Positions 13,486-22,694 of a DNA stretch of 64,000 nucleotides are shown here, piece after piece. The notes under the pieces are model-generated. The model was not told the DNA's origin. It did not search any database and worked only from the letters and a program-made list of their open reading frames with translations. Source of the DNA: Zygaena filipendulae (taxonomy: Eukaryota; Arthropoda; Insecta; Lepidoptera; Zygaenidae); contig OU015662.1 of NCBI GenBank assembly GCA_907165275.2, forward strand, positions 4,099,501 through 4,163,500, written 5' to 3'. The position numbers were made by a program, and so were the translations under genes. Within the stretch, counting starts at the first letter, position 1; each line of letters opens with the position of its first letter.

Positions 13486-14081
13486 AAGGGTCTTTCAATA
13501 AGGACGGGTCGATTTTGACATGAAATAAAAAAGGCCGTGTGTGAGATTTTAACGATTTTTTTTTTTTTATTTGAAAGAGCTATATATGCCATTATGTGTG
13601 GAAAATCACATCGTTTAAATGTCCGCCGCGGCTTCTCACGGTGGCACGAATTCGAGTTGTCCAATGTTCAACAACTCTGCCGCATAGTTCGGGTTGAATT
13701 TCAGCGATAGCCTGAGCTATGTTGACTTTAAGGGCATCGGTCGATTGTGGCTTATTGGTATAGACCTGCGACTTAAGAAAACCCCACAAAAAAAAGTCTA
13801 AAGGTGATAAGTCGCAGGATCTCGGTGGCCAATTCACAATTCAATTTGAAGGACCACCTCGTCTGCCGTAAAATGGGCGCAATGCACGTAACGTTTGCAC
13901 TAACGAACACTCATTTTGGTAATACATTTTTAACATTTGGACGTGTTGCTCAACCGTGTAACTTGCCATGGTGATTTGGCATTACTAACTGAATAAAAAA
14001 ATATAGGTTAGAAAGACGACGTTAAAACAACATGGCCGCCACAGGCTGCCAACATCGACCCGTCCCTATTGAAAGACCCTT
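13486..14081 (-). mobile_element. Internally deleted mariner-like element
   Basis: 596 bp with terminal inverted repeats of about 28 bases (AAGGGTCTTTCAATAAGGAC at one end, AAGGGTCTTTCAATAGGGAC at the other, both followed by GGGTCGAT) and TA on both sides, as in Tc1/mariner insertions. It contains two separated pieces of a transposase on the minus strand. Confidence 0.88.
13592..13969 (-). pseudogene. Mariner-like transposase remnant
   Basis: The minus-strand ATG at 13969 opens about 40 codons (MASYTVEQHVQML..., ...ALRPFYGRRGGPSN) resembling the N-terminal helix-turn-helix of mariner-type transposases, then stops. From about 13837 a C-terminal piece follows with NWPPRSCDLSPLDFFLWG, which holds the last catalytic Asp region, and ends RGGHLNDVIFHT. 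The middle of the protein, including the other catalytic residues, is gone, so it cannot be active. Confidence 0.85.
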
Positions 14082-14167
14082 TATAATACTTACACAATAA
14101 CATAAATAGAAAATTTAAATACATATAGTAAAATATATGTCCATGTTTTATTAATAATAAATAAATA

Positions 14168-14222
14168 ATCGACTCCCACGGTTTCATTCGCGTTAATCTC
14201 GGAGTTCTCTTGTCAACTCTAG
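14168..14222 (-). mobile_element. Helitron-like tail fragment
   Basis: CCCACGGTTTCATTCGCG and GGAGTTCTC match the antisense tail. Short and diverged. Confidence 0.4.
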
Positions 14223-14357
14223 GATAAAATGTAACCTATAATATATTTAAATTAAATAAATAACCTATAATATACCTACTTATAATATAACCTATAATAT
14301 ATTTAAATTTCTCTTTATAATACCTGTTCTTGTATGGATAACTATATTAATATAATA

Positions 14358-14421
14358 GGGATGTTGACTACTTTTAAAAATCAAAATTCTAATTAGTCCG
14401 TCAGTTAGAAAATAAAAAAAC
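14358..14421 (+). mobile_element. CRE-bearing MITE, copy 1, left part
   Basis: It begins GGGATGTTGACTA and includes TTAGTCCGTCAGTTAGA as in the copies at 51713 and 62556. It is cut by the errantivirus at AAAC. Confidence 0.8.
14418..14421. repeat. Target site duplication AAAC, left
   Basis: AAAC immediately precedes the left LTR and is repeated immediately after the right LTR. It is a 4-bp duplication as made by errantivirus integrases. Confidence 0.85.
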
Positions 14422-15093
14422 TGTTGTGTGCCGACGTGCCGGTAGTCAGAGAGGAGTGAAGACACAATTGATACAACAGACACAGGATTTTATATAGAGT
14501 TTATATTATGAACCAGATACTAGGTTATAATAACTACAATATAAAATATAGAATAACTTACGCGAGATCAACTTTATACGCGGGGGGTGTCACTATGACT
14601 CGTGTTGCGTGGTTGAAGGTGGGTAACTAACTGACTACTCCAAACTTCCCTCGCACTAAGCACGACTCTCAAAATAATGAACTACACATTTACAAAAAGG
14701 TCTTATAACAAAGGTACTGGAACGTTACATAAAAACAATAGAAACAAAACATCTTTCACTCCAAGGAGCGGTACAGCAAAGGGTGCTGCGTGCAGATGTT
14801 ACTAACGATAGGTAATTAACTAGCTATTGCTGTTTGTGCTACACAATGAACCTTAATAAACCTTTGTTTCATCTAGGTCCTAAAACTGATAAAACCTTTT
14901 CTAAAAAAATACAAGATTCATTCTGTAAAACCAATAACACAAAGTGAATGAAAACAATGAGAAGAAACTTAGATAATAGCTTAATGTTACCGAACGTGGG
15001 AACAATGACGCTTTACAGAATTGAAAAAGAAATATTTAAAGAAATGTTCACTAATAAAATTTAACATGGCAACAGACCCCACAGTACATTACA
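14422..15093 (-). repeat. 3' LTR of the errantivirus
   Basis: 672 bp, starting TGTTGTGTGCC and ending ACATTACA on the plus strand (element sense TGTAATG...CACAACA). It is identical by eye to 22695-23366. In element sense it lies just after the polypurine tract. Confidence 0.95.
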
Positions 15094-15094
15094 A

Positions 15095-15106
15095 TCCTCC
15101 CCTTTT
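15095..15106 (-). promoter_or_regulatory. Polypurine tract
   Basis: In element sense AAAAGGGGAGGA lies one base before the 3' LTR. This is the expected plus-strand primer of reverse transcription, downstream of the env stop. Confidence 0.85.
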
Positions 15107-15331
15107 AGAGTGAAAACGAAAGTTTTCATCAATATCATTATTGTTACTTATACATTTAAAACATAATTATGCTTAATCATATCATACTAATCATCTTACT
15201 TTTCTAATAGTTACAATATCATAAAATCATTACATAAGACATCAAATTACAAAATACAAAACTGATAAAAACATTAAAACATTAATGTTGTATAAACTAA
15301 CTAAACGCTTATTTGATTCCATTGTTAATAA

Positions 15332-17305
15332 TTATGACACCTTCAATTGAGCTATTCTACTACTGCGTCTCAATGGTGTTGCTGTAGTAACAGTATCATT
15401 TAAACTTGAACTAGGGATATCACTCATTTCAATATCTACTCTTTCTGGACTATTGACTTTCAAAGTTACACAATTGGTTATCCTAGCACAACAAGTTTTA
15501 CTATCTTCCAAGGCTAGCGTTCGTCCTCGTGACGTACAGAAAAATTTTCGTTTTAACAAATATTTACCAAGTCTATACAAAATGTAAAAACTTATTACCT
15601 TAATTACAGACATAAATATGTAAATAAAATAGTAATTACCAACGACCTTGTTAAATAGATTATTGTTTTGCATCTCATCAATAATACTGTTAATTTTATC
15701 TATCTTATGGCTTGCCACATTTAAATCTTCTAAATCTAGATGCACTCCATTCAATGGGATGAAATTTATTTTATGTTCAAATGTTTTATTTTTTAATTTC
15801 TTACAACATTCGTCGTTTGTTATATCAAAGTCTGGTAGTAATGATAAATGGTTAGAAGTTACATCACTATTTGAAGATTGTAAAATTACATTAGGTGTAT
15901 AAAATTTACAATTTTTATCTAATTTTAATAAACCTGTATTCGAGATTTCGATATCATGTGGTTCTTCATTTTTACAATTAATTGTAGCTAAGATTCTTCT
16001 TGGAGTTACAAATAACCATTGATTTTTATTATACATATTAAACCATAATTCGTTTTGTATTGAAGTGATTCTAGTGTCACATGTTGAAGGTATTTGATAA
16101 TTATTTCCTAATAAAAGATCAGTTTCACAGCTCGTCTTTGCATGTACAGAGTATAAAGGTTGACTTATCTTACAAATAAACTTATTATTAATTAACCTTT
16201 TGCATTCATTTATATTATCTAGCGAGGCATAATGAATCTTATTACTTGACAGTAATAAATATTTCTCCGTAGGTAAAATAAAAAGAAATGTATTATTTTT
16301 ATTTAATATCGGAACAGGTACTAAGTTATATAAATCATACGTTTGCTGAGTTATCAAAGGTGTTTTAATTACGAATACTATTTTATTATTCATATAATAT
16401 GTTACTAAATTAACTAAACCTAATAATTCAGAGATATGGTCATTACTTAAATCTGTTGGGTATTTAGTATTCGATGGTAAGTTTGGTAACGTCTTTTTAA
16501 TTTCTGACAGATATTGATCAGGGGTAATTATAACGGGATGTAAGACATTATTTTTCGAAAACATTACAGCATTTATAATGACTGAAATTTCGTTATTCAA
16601 CTCTGACGTTACGAGAGTAAGGAATGAAAGGTGATCGTCTAAGTCTTGCTTCATATTTATGTTGAATATTTTATTATTAACATCTTTAGTATAGTTTGAA
16701 AGTATATCAAGATTTTTATTAAAAATTGCTTCATTTTTCTGAAGATTCGTTACCGAATTGTTAAAATTTGTAATTGTTGATTTAACTATTTGCGTTTGCG
16801 ACTTTAATAATTCAATAATTGTATTTTCATCCTTTGAAATATTATTTATAGCATGATCATATTTTTCAGCATCTTCGGCGTCCATGGTTCCAAACAGAAC
16901 CTTCATCAGAGAACCTATACCATCAATATAAGAACGTTTAGATCTATTCGATATTTTAACACTATTTTGACCGGTAATTTCCTTGAAAATAATCTCTTGA
17001 TTTTTTAGTTGAGGAAAGAGTTGTTCTAACACAGTCAGTGAAGTTTGACATAATGAAAATGTGTCAAAAGTAACATCTTTACAAAGGGTCTTAGTTTCTA
17101 GCAACGTAGTTTCTATCAAATCTATCTTTTTATGAACACTCGATACATCTAAATATGTAATTAAATTCCATTCACTATCAAAATTATGAACAGTACCTAT
17201 ATGTTCGTAGTAAAGACCTGTCTTATCTAACTTACTAATACTATATAAGCTGGCTGCGACTACTTGAAGAAGCGCAACTGCTAACAGCAAGATTTTGAAG
17301 TTCAT
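15332..17305 (-). CDS. env: Errantivirus envelope glycoprotein (baculovirus F-like)
   Basis: This is a 657-residue class I-like membrane fusion glycoprotein of the errantivirus/baculovirus F type. In order it has a hydrophobic signal peptide (about 1-19); an ectodomain F2-like part with cysteines; a furin-type site RSKR at 121-124; directly after it a Gly-rich fusion-peptide segment (SYIDGIGSLMKVLFG) and an acidic MDAEDAEKYD stretch typical of the family; many N-glycosylation sequons; a helical heptad-like region; a transmembrane span near 555-579; and a basic, Cys- and Ser-containing cytoplasmic tail of about 75 residues. The ATG overlaps the pol stop and follows a strong splice acceptor by one base, so expression from a spliced RNA is likely, as in gypsy. 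The frame is fully open. Its fusion ability is inferred, not shown. Confidence 0.92.
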   Translation of the reverse strand: MNFKILLLAVALLQVVAASLYSISKLDKTGLYYEHIGTVHNFDSEWNLITYLDVSSVHKKIDLIETTLLETKTLCKDVTFDTFSLCQTSLTVLEQLFPQLKNQEIIFKEITGQNSVKISNRSKRSYIDGIGSLMKVLFGTMDAEDAEKYDHAINNISKDENTIIELLKSQTQIVKSTITNFNNSVTNLQKNEAIFNKNLDILSNYTKDVNNKIFNINMKQDLDDHLSFLTLVTSELNNEISVIINAVMFSKNNVLHPVIITPDQYLSEIKKTLPNLPSNTKYPTDLSNDHISELLGLVNLVTYYMNNKIVFVIKTPLITQQTYDLYNLVPVPILNKNNTFLFILPTEKYLLLSSNKIHYASLDNINECKRLINNKFICKISQPLYSVHAKTSCETDLLLGNNYQIPSTCDTRITSIQNELWFNMYNKNQWLFVTPRRILATINCKNEEPHDIEISNTGLLKLDKNCKFYTPNVILQSSNSDVTSNHLSLLPDFDITNDECCKKLKNKTFEHKINFIPLNGVHLDLEDLNVASHKIDKINSIIDEMQNNNLFNKVVGNYYFIYIFMSVIKVISFYILYRLGKYLLKRKFFCTSRGRTLALEDSKTCCARITNCVTLKVNSPERVDIEMSDIPSSSLNDTVTTATPLRRSSRIAQLKVS

Positions 17306-18919
17306 CCTGAAACAAACGCATGTTTCAGTCGGTTTGTATGAACACGCATTTTCTTATTTTTCACTTGTAAAGTGACGTTAACTTTAGAATTGATTGCTAT
17401 AATGTCGTAAGGACCTAACCAGTATTTTGCTAACTTTTTCGTCTTTCCTAACCGAACTTGTTCGTTGCTTAAATATACCTTATCTCCTATTTTAAATTCT
17501 ATGTACCTAGATTTCTTGTCATATAATCTTTTATTTGTTTCCTTTGAATCAATAATATTTTTTCTAGCTAGTTCACGCGATTTCCTTAATTTTAATAATA
17601 AATCATCTACATAATTATCGTAAGAATACTTGAATTCTGTTTCTTTAGTAATTGAACTAGGTAAACATGCTTTGAAACCAAATATAAGTTCAAATGGGGT
17701 ATAACGTGTTGTACTATGCACGTTAGTATTGTATGAAAACATTGCGAAGTCTATCCAACGATCCCAATTATTTTGATCTTCGTTAACGTAATGTTTAAGA
17801 TAGTCTGCTAGTGTACTATGACTTCTTTCTAAAGCTCCATTGGACTGAGGGTGATACGCACTTGTATTAATTTTCTTCATTTTAAATAATTTCGATATTT
17901 CTTTTATTAAATTTGACATAAAATCTGCACCTTGGTCTGTGAGTACTACTTCGGGTATACCAAATTTACAAATAAAATTTCTGACAAAACAGTCAGCTAT
18001 TGTTTCCGCATCGTGTTTAGGTAATGGATATGCTTGTGAAAATTTAGTTAGATCGTCTTGCAAAGTCAAGATATATTTATTACCATTTTCTGTTAAGGGC
18101 AATGGACCTACAATGTCTAAACAAACTTTTTCAAACGCATTTGTTGCTGTAGTTGTTATTTCCATGGGTTGTTTAGTTTTCTTTCTATTTAATTTATTTT
18201 CTTGGCACGACTTACATTTTTTTATAAATTCAGCGATGTCTTGTTTCATGGTTTTCCAGTAGTAATTAGACTTAATTTTCTTATAAGTTTTATGAAATCC
18301 TGTATGACCTGAGATTGGGTTTGTGTGACACTCATCTAATATTTTTACGATATCTTCCTCTTTTGGAGTGACAACCGTATTGTGATAAACTTTAATTAAT
18401 ATTTTAGTATCCTTAAATAAAAATCTCAGTATAGTTCTAATTTTATGCCATTTTAAGTTGAGCAATGGTTTTAAGTTTTCCAAACAAAATTCTGTGATAT
18501 TTTCTTTTATTAATCGGTCTCTTAAATTCTTTAAAACATTAAAAATATCTTCATAAGAAACTTTTTCCCAATTATTAACCCTAGTAAACGCGAAAAATGT
18601 TAATTTATTATTACTTCCTCTAGATGCTAATATATCATATAACTTGGCGTTCCGTGCTTTTAATTCTGATATACTATTTTCATATAGTTTTAATTGTTCC
18701 TCGTTAATGGGATCTAAATCGCATGATGTAAAAATTACTTTGTTACAGTTAGATGGGGGAATACCTCTATGTTCTTCTAAGTTTTTAGTTAGAATCGGGC
18801 GTCTTTTAATTTCTTCTAAGAAGGATGAGTAACTTTCGTGTTTTCTTGTTAAAATATTTATTTTCACCATATCATTCTCCGGCATAATATGACTCAATGC
18901 ATCTGCGTTATTATTTATT
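17302..18919 (-). CDS. pol: Errantivirus Pol: integrase (offset by -1 from RT)
   Basis: This is the integrase portion of pol, which inserts the cDNA into host DNA. The open frame begins inside the RT stop region. Its first in-frame TTG (18897) is not a likely start, so it should be translated as a continuation of RT/RNase H after a -1 shift. The HHCC zinc domain is at CHTNPISGHTGFH...KCKSCQ (about residues 188-235). The catalytic triad is D in VCLDIVGP, D in LTDQGADF, and E in NGALERSH, with exactly 35 residues between the last two (D,D35E). A C-terminal GDKVYL/WLGPYDI segment is the usual DNA-binding tail. The stop overlaps the env start as ATGA. There is no internal stop. The activity of the whole pol depends on how the -1 offset is bridged. 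Confidence 0.9.
17307..17320 (-). promoter_or_regulatory. Splice acceptor before env
   Basis: The minus strand reads GCGTTTGTTTCAG|G followed at once by the env ATG. The pyrimidine-rich run plus CAG|G is a good 3' splice site. It would place env as the first codon of the downstream exon in a spliced subgenomic RNA. Confidence 0.65.
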
Positions 18920-21230
18920 TTCCTTTTTTATATATTATCTTATAATCGTATTCTTCTAATAACAGTCTCCATCTGACCAATCTCGATCCTGGGTCTTTAA
19001 CGTTAAATAGCCATTCCAGTGGCTTATGGTCTGTGACAATCGTAAACTGTCGACCATATAAATAGGGTCTGAAATGTTTAACTGACCAAACTATTGCTAG
19101 CAATTCTTTTTCTGTTGTTGAGTAATTAACTTCCGCTTTGTTTAGTGTTCTACTCGCGTAGGCTATAGGGAGATCGGAATCTGTACAGTTCTGTGATAAA
19201 ACACTACCTACAGCGTAATTACTTGCATCAGTTGTTAGTATAAAAGGTTTGCTGAAATCCGGATATTGTAGAATGGGCTTTTGACATAATTTTAATTTTA
19301 ATGTTTCAAATGAATCTTGTTGTAAACTAGTCCAAATAAAAGGTATGTCTTTCTTAAGAAGCTTTGTTAAGGGTTGTGTTAATTTGCTAAAGTTTCCGAT
19401 AAATCTTCTATAGTAACCTGCCAAACCTAAGAAACTTTTAATATCTTTTTCATTTTTAGGTATAGGGAAATTCTTTACTGCTTCTATCTTTTTTGGGTCT
19501 GGTTCAACTCCATTTTGAGTGATTAAGTGTCCTAAATACATAACTTCTCTTTTTAAAAACTCGCACTTATCTGGTTGTAACTTTAATTTATTTTTCGATA
19601 GTCTTTCAAATATTTCTTTTAATTTATTATTGTGATCTTCTAATGAATTACCATAAACAACTATGTCATCTAAATAAACAAAACACTTTAAACCTTGTAA
19701 ACCTACTAAAACATTATTCATTAACCTTTGAAAGGTACTTGGAGCATTCTTAAGACCGAATGGCATTCGCGTAAATTCGTAGTGACCTAACGGTACACTA
19801 AACGCTGTTTTAGCTTGATCTCTCGGGTGCATTTTAATTTGATGAAATCCAGATGCTAGATCTAATGTAGTAAAATATTTACTATGTCCTAACTGATCTA
19901 AAATATCATTTATTTGGGGCAAGGGATAAACATCTCCTATACTGTTGTCATTTAATTTTCTAAAATCTATCACGAGTCTCCATTTCTTTTTACCAGACGC
20001 ATCTTCTTTTTTGGGGACAATCCATACTGGTGAGTTCCAGGGACTATTGGAAGGTTTAATAATGTTATCTTTTAATAATTTATTTACTTGGTCATGAACT
20101 TCTTCTTTTAGAGCTTCTGGGTATCTATACGATTTAGTGTTAATTGGACGTTCATTTTCAAGGGGTATCTCGTGCATGACAATATCTGTGGCGGTTAGAC
20201 TATCGCCTTCTAAATGGAAAATATGATTATATTCTTTACATAATTTTACTAATGATTCTTTTTCTTCTTTGTTTAAATGGTCAATTCTCAATGTTTGTTC
20301 TATTTTGTCTAAACGACTACTATCGTAATTACAATTATTATTTTGTTTATCAACTTTCATTATTCTACTGTCGCTTTGGTCTTTGTTAGTTATAGACTCT
20401 AAATGGACCTTAATTTTGTTTATTTTTATCATCTCATCAGTGGTGTTTAAACAAGCTGTTAACGCATAACTATTATTTACCTTGACAATGCTGGGACATA
20501 GATAACAACCTTTTGTTATCTCTATTTTCTCGGGAATTATTCCTTCATTTAAATCTTTATTTATTATATTAACTGATATTATTTTTTCACATCTTGGCTC
20601 AATATAAATAAACTCATTTTCAATATTATTATTCTCACACATATTTTTCATTATATTATTTTCATTTATTTTTTCAATTTCAGTATTCTCACTATTATTT
20701 CCATTTCTCATACTTCTGGGGTTATTTATTATGCTTTCAGTTTTCATATTATCGAATAAAATATCATCACAATATATCGCCTCATTATTATTACATTCTA
20801 AACTCGCAATTATATCATTATTCTTTTTTTCGTCTCTGTATATCATTTTTATAAGGGTACCTAATAATTCAATTTCTCCCTTTTGGAGATTAATAATAGC
20901 GTTCATCGTTTGGAGAAAGTCGCTACCAATTACTCCGTCGCTTTCGATAGGAAAGTTATCAGGTACTATCGAGACAGTATGAATAACCGTATTTGTTCCT
21001 ATTTGAAATGAAACGCAAGTATACCCCGTTGTCTCCGTTGGCGACGCATCTTTATCTATTCCTCGTAATTTAAAAATCTTATCTTTATACACTAATGAGT
21101 TTTCGTTCAACGCGCTTTCTTTAATTAATGTTATTTCTGCTCCTGTATCTATTAAAAATGTGCTTATGTTATCGTTAAATTGTTTGGACATTAATTCAAC
21201 ATAAAGAGATATTTTTGTGTTTACTATCAT
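18915..21230 (-). CDS. pol: Errantivirus Pol: protease, reverse transcriptase, RNase H
   Basis: 771 residues from the first ATG; the real N-terminus is probably reached by -1 slippage from gag about 60 bases upstream. The aspartic protease carries LIDTGAEITLI near residue 27 and a second conserved block GVIGSDFL near 95. A long acidic, Asn-rich linker follows. The reverse transcriptase spans about residues 370-560, with TTLDLASGFHQI, PFGLKNAPSTFQ and the catalytic YLDD in CFVYLDDIVVYG. RNase H begins at TTDASNYAVG and includes STTEKELLAIV and VTDHKPLEWLF. The frame stops at a TAA immediately after YKKGK, while the integrase continues in the -1 frame at an AAAA run, so either a 1-base loss or a second slippage links them. 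All catalytic residues I can check are present. Confidence 0.93.
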   Translation of the reverse strand: MIVNTKISLYVELMSKQFNDNISTFLIDTGAEITLIKESALNENSLVYKDKIFKLRGIDKDASPTETTGYTCVSFQIGTNTVIHTVSIVPDNFPIESDGVIGSDFLQTMNAIINLQKGEIELLGTLIKMIYRDEKKNNDIIASLECNNNEAIYCDDILFDNMKTESIINNPRSMRNGNNSENTEIEKINENNIMKNMCENNNIENEFIYIEPRCEKIISVNIINKDLNEGIIPEKIEITKGCYLCPSIVKVNNSYALTACLNTTDEMIKINKIKVHLESITNKDQSDSRIMKVDKQNNNCNYDSSRLDKIEQTLRIDHLNKEEKESLVKLCKEYNHIFHLEGDSLTATDIVMHEIPLENERPINTKSYRYPEALKEEVHDQVNKLLKDNIIKPSNSPWNSPVWIVPKKEDASGKKKWRLVIDFRKLNDNSIGDVYPLPQINDILDQLGHSKYFTTLDLASGFHQIKMHPRDQAKTAFSVPLGHYEFTRMPFGLKNAPSTFQRLMNNVLVGLQGLKCFVYLDDIVVYGNSLEDHNNKLKEIFERLSKNKLKLQPDKCEFLKREVMYLGHLITQNGVEPDPKKIEAVKNFPIPKNEKDIKSFLGLAGYYRRFIGNFSKLTQPLTKLLKKDIPFIWTSLQQDSFETLKLKLCQKPILQYPDFSKPFILTTDASNYAVGSVLSQNCTDSDLPIAYASRTLNKAEVNYSTTEKELLAIVWSVKHFRPYLYGRQFTIVTDHKPLEWLFNVKDPGSRLVRWRLLLEEYDYKIIYKKGK

Positions 21231-21265
21231 AATTCGGCCTCCATCACAAAAGTCCTTGGGGCGGC

Positions 21266-22246
21266 CTACTTCCTTGGACTGTTGGGGTTTAAATTACCGC
21301 TCATATTTTCTCTATTATTATGTGAGTTTGCATAATTATTTGGATTATTCTGCGAAGGTGAATTCGTATTATTATTATACATTCTATTATGAGTAAATCT
21401 ATTATTGCTGTTAGGGAATCGACTTCTATAATTATTATTGTTAGGTCTATAATTGCTTGCTGATGGACCATTATAATGATTAAATTGATTACTACGGCAA
21501 TCTCGGCTATAATGTCCTTTTTTGTTACATTTAAAACATGTAATAACGTTATTATTAGGTTGAATAACTCGAATATTTGGGTTAAATCTGCACTGAAAGG
21601 CTAAATGTCCTATTTTATTACAATTAGTACATCTTTTAACGTGGGGAAAATGTCTTTGATTCATTTCCGCTCTAGACATTATTTCTTGTTCTTCAGAAAT
21701 GGCGATTGATATAGCTTCCTCGAATGTGTTCGGTTTTTGGGACTTTAATAAAATGTGTAATTGTGGTATAAGACCACTAATAAAAATATTTAATGATTGG
21801 CTTTTTAAGAGATCTATATTGGCTTCGCGAGCCTCTTTACTGAGTTTGGGGTCTAACGATTTAATTAATTTAATATAGCAATTTTCGACTCTGTTTGAAT
21901 AGTTTAAGACGGACTCGTTATGTCCTTGTCTACACGAATTTAGTTCCATCTGCCATTGTGCAAATGTTCTTTTTTCTGAATAATTTTCTAAAAGGTGAAT
22001 TTTTAATTCCTCCCAATTATTAAACGACCTATTTAACAAAGTTGACCTAATGTTTCCTTCTATTTTAGATAATACTACAGATACGAAAGCTGAACTAAAA
22101 ATTGGATTTATTAATGCGCTTGCGTTGTTACAATTATCGATGAAAACATGAAGATTGGATTTATTTCCGTCATATTTATTTAGCATACGCTCGGCGAGAT
22201 TAATATCAATGAATGCATTTGGGGGCTTCGTTTCGTCTAAAGGCAT
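21266..22246 (-). CDS. gag: Errantivirus Gag (capsid-nucleocapsid)
   Basis: This is the structural polyprotein that packages the genomic RNA. It is 326 residues, usual for gypsy-type Gag. The N-terminal two thirds is a helical capsid-like region. Two CCHC zinc knuckles follow (CTNCNKIGHLAFQC near residue 208 and CFKCNKKGHYSRDC near residue 238), as in nucleocapsids. The C-terminus is very rich in Asn with Arg and Ser, suiting nucleic acid binding. It starts at the ATG at 22246 in the first long frame after the leader. It is followed by pol in the -1 frame; the slippery heptamer UUUAAAC lies 22 bases before the gag stop. No internal stops or frame breaks are seen. Assignment is sure; the division into mature proteins is inferred. 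Confidence 0.93.
   Translation of the reverse strand: MPLDETKPPNAFIDINLAERMLNKYDGNKSNLHVFIDNCNNASALINPIFSSAFVSVVLSKIEGNIRSTLLNRSFNNWEELKIHLLENYSEKRTFAQWQMELNSCRQGHNESVLNYSNRVENCYIKLIKSLDPKLSKEAREANIDLLKSQSLNIFISGLIPQLHILLKSQKPNTFEEAISIAISEEQEIMSRAEMNQRHFPHVKRCTNCNKIGHLAFQCRFNPNIRVIQPNNNVITCFKCNKKGHYSRDCRSNQFNHYNGPSASNYRPNNNNYRSRFPNSNNRFTHNRMYNNNTNSPSQNNPNNYANSHNNRENMSGNLNPNSPRK
21287..21293 (-). promoter_or_regulatory. Programmed -1 frameshift site UUUAAAC
   Basis: In gag frame the codons read aaT-TTA-AAC, the canonical X-XXY-YYZ heptamer. The pol frame (-1) opens just upstream of it, since its last stop ends directly at the heptamer, and runs without a stop to the pol ORF. A GTCC...GGAC stem could form downstream. 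This position and phase fit gag-pol fusion by ribosomal slippage. Confidence 0.82.
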
Positions 22247-22672
22247 CTTAATATAATATATTTTGTCTTTTTTCTAAATTATTATACCTATACGTAGAGT
22301 AAAAAAAATAATCACTTATTCACTTTATGAAGTATTCACTTACGTGGACTTTCTTTGGGGTATTCTTATAACACACAGTTGGCTGCTGGGGAGAAGGGGA
22401 CGTTTTTCTGGTTGAGTTCCTTGAAGACCTGCCGGTGGTGCCTCGAAAGACACGATGATCTGCTGCTACTCTGATGTCTGCTGCTGTCTTTTTGCCTCTG
22501 CTTGGCTGCACTCTTCAGCACTTCTTTGTTAATACGTTGATCAGTTGTTTTGATATGTCTCGAGAGACGACTTACGAATAAGTTTTTTATCGAAATTTCT
22601 GAATTCTCGTACTAAGGCTATCACGCTGACGCGCTCGTTTGCCTTTTGTCTTGTGGATGATTTCAATCCACC
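22247..22672 (-). other. Errantivirus leader with splice donors and a short uORF
   Basis: This is the untranslated leader between the primer site and gag. Two perfect GTAAGT donor motifs occur in sense orientation, at 22575-22570 and 22343-22338, and either could pair with the acceptor before env. A 63-codon frame (22511-22320) rich in Arg, Lys and Ser lies in it, and the second donor falls inside that frame. Whether it is translated is unknown. Another open stretch running out of the LTR (22756-22541) has no ATG start. Confidence 0.5.
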
Positions 22673-22691
22673 AATCCCACTTCTGACACCA
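22673..22691 (-). promoter_or_regulatory. Primer binding site, tRNA-Leu type
   Basis: The plus strand reads AATCCCACTTCTGACACCA three bases from the LTR edge. This equals the 3' end expected for a tRNA-Leu including CCA, so the minus-strand RNA (TGGTGTCAGAAG...) can pair with it to prime reverse transcription. The tRNA identity is from memory of tRNA-Leu 3' ends and should be checked against the host tRNA set. Confidence 0.8.
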
Positions 22692-22694
22692 ATT

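Noticed and set aside
13177..13664. Three overlapping frames with Met-Tyr-Val-Cys repeats
   Set aside because: They are translations of the (CATA)n microsatellite in different frames, not a gene.
14292..14483. Minus-strand frame with the same N-terminus as 22541-22756
   Set aside because: The shared part is the end of the LTR, and the start codon is not ATG.
17939..18262. Plus-strand 107-codon ORF across errantivirus integrase
   Set aside because: Opposite-strand shadow of pol, without motifs.
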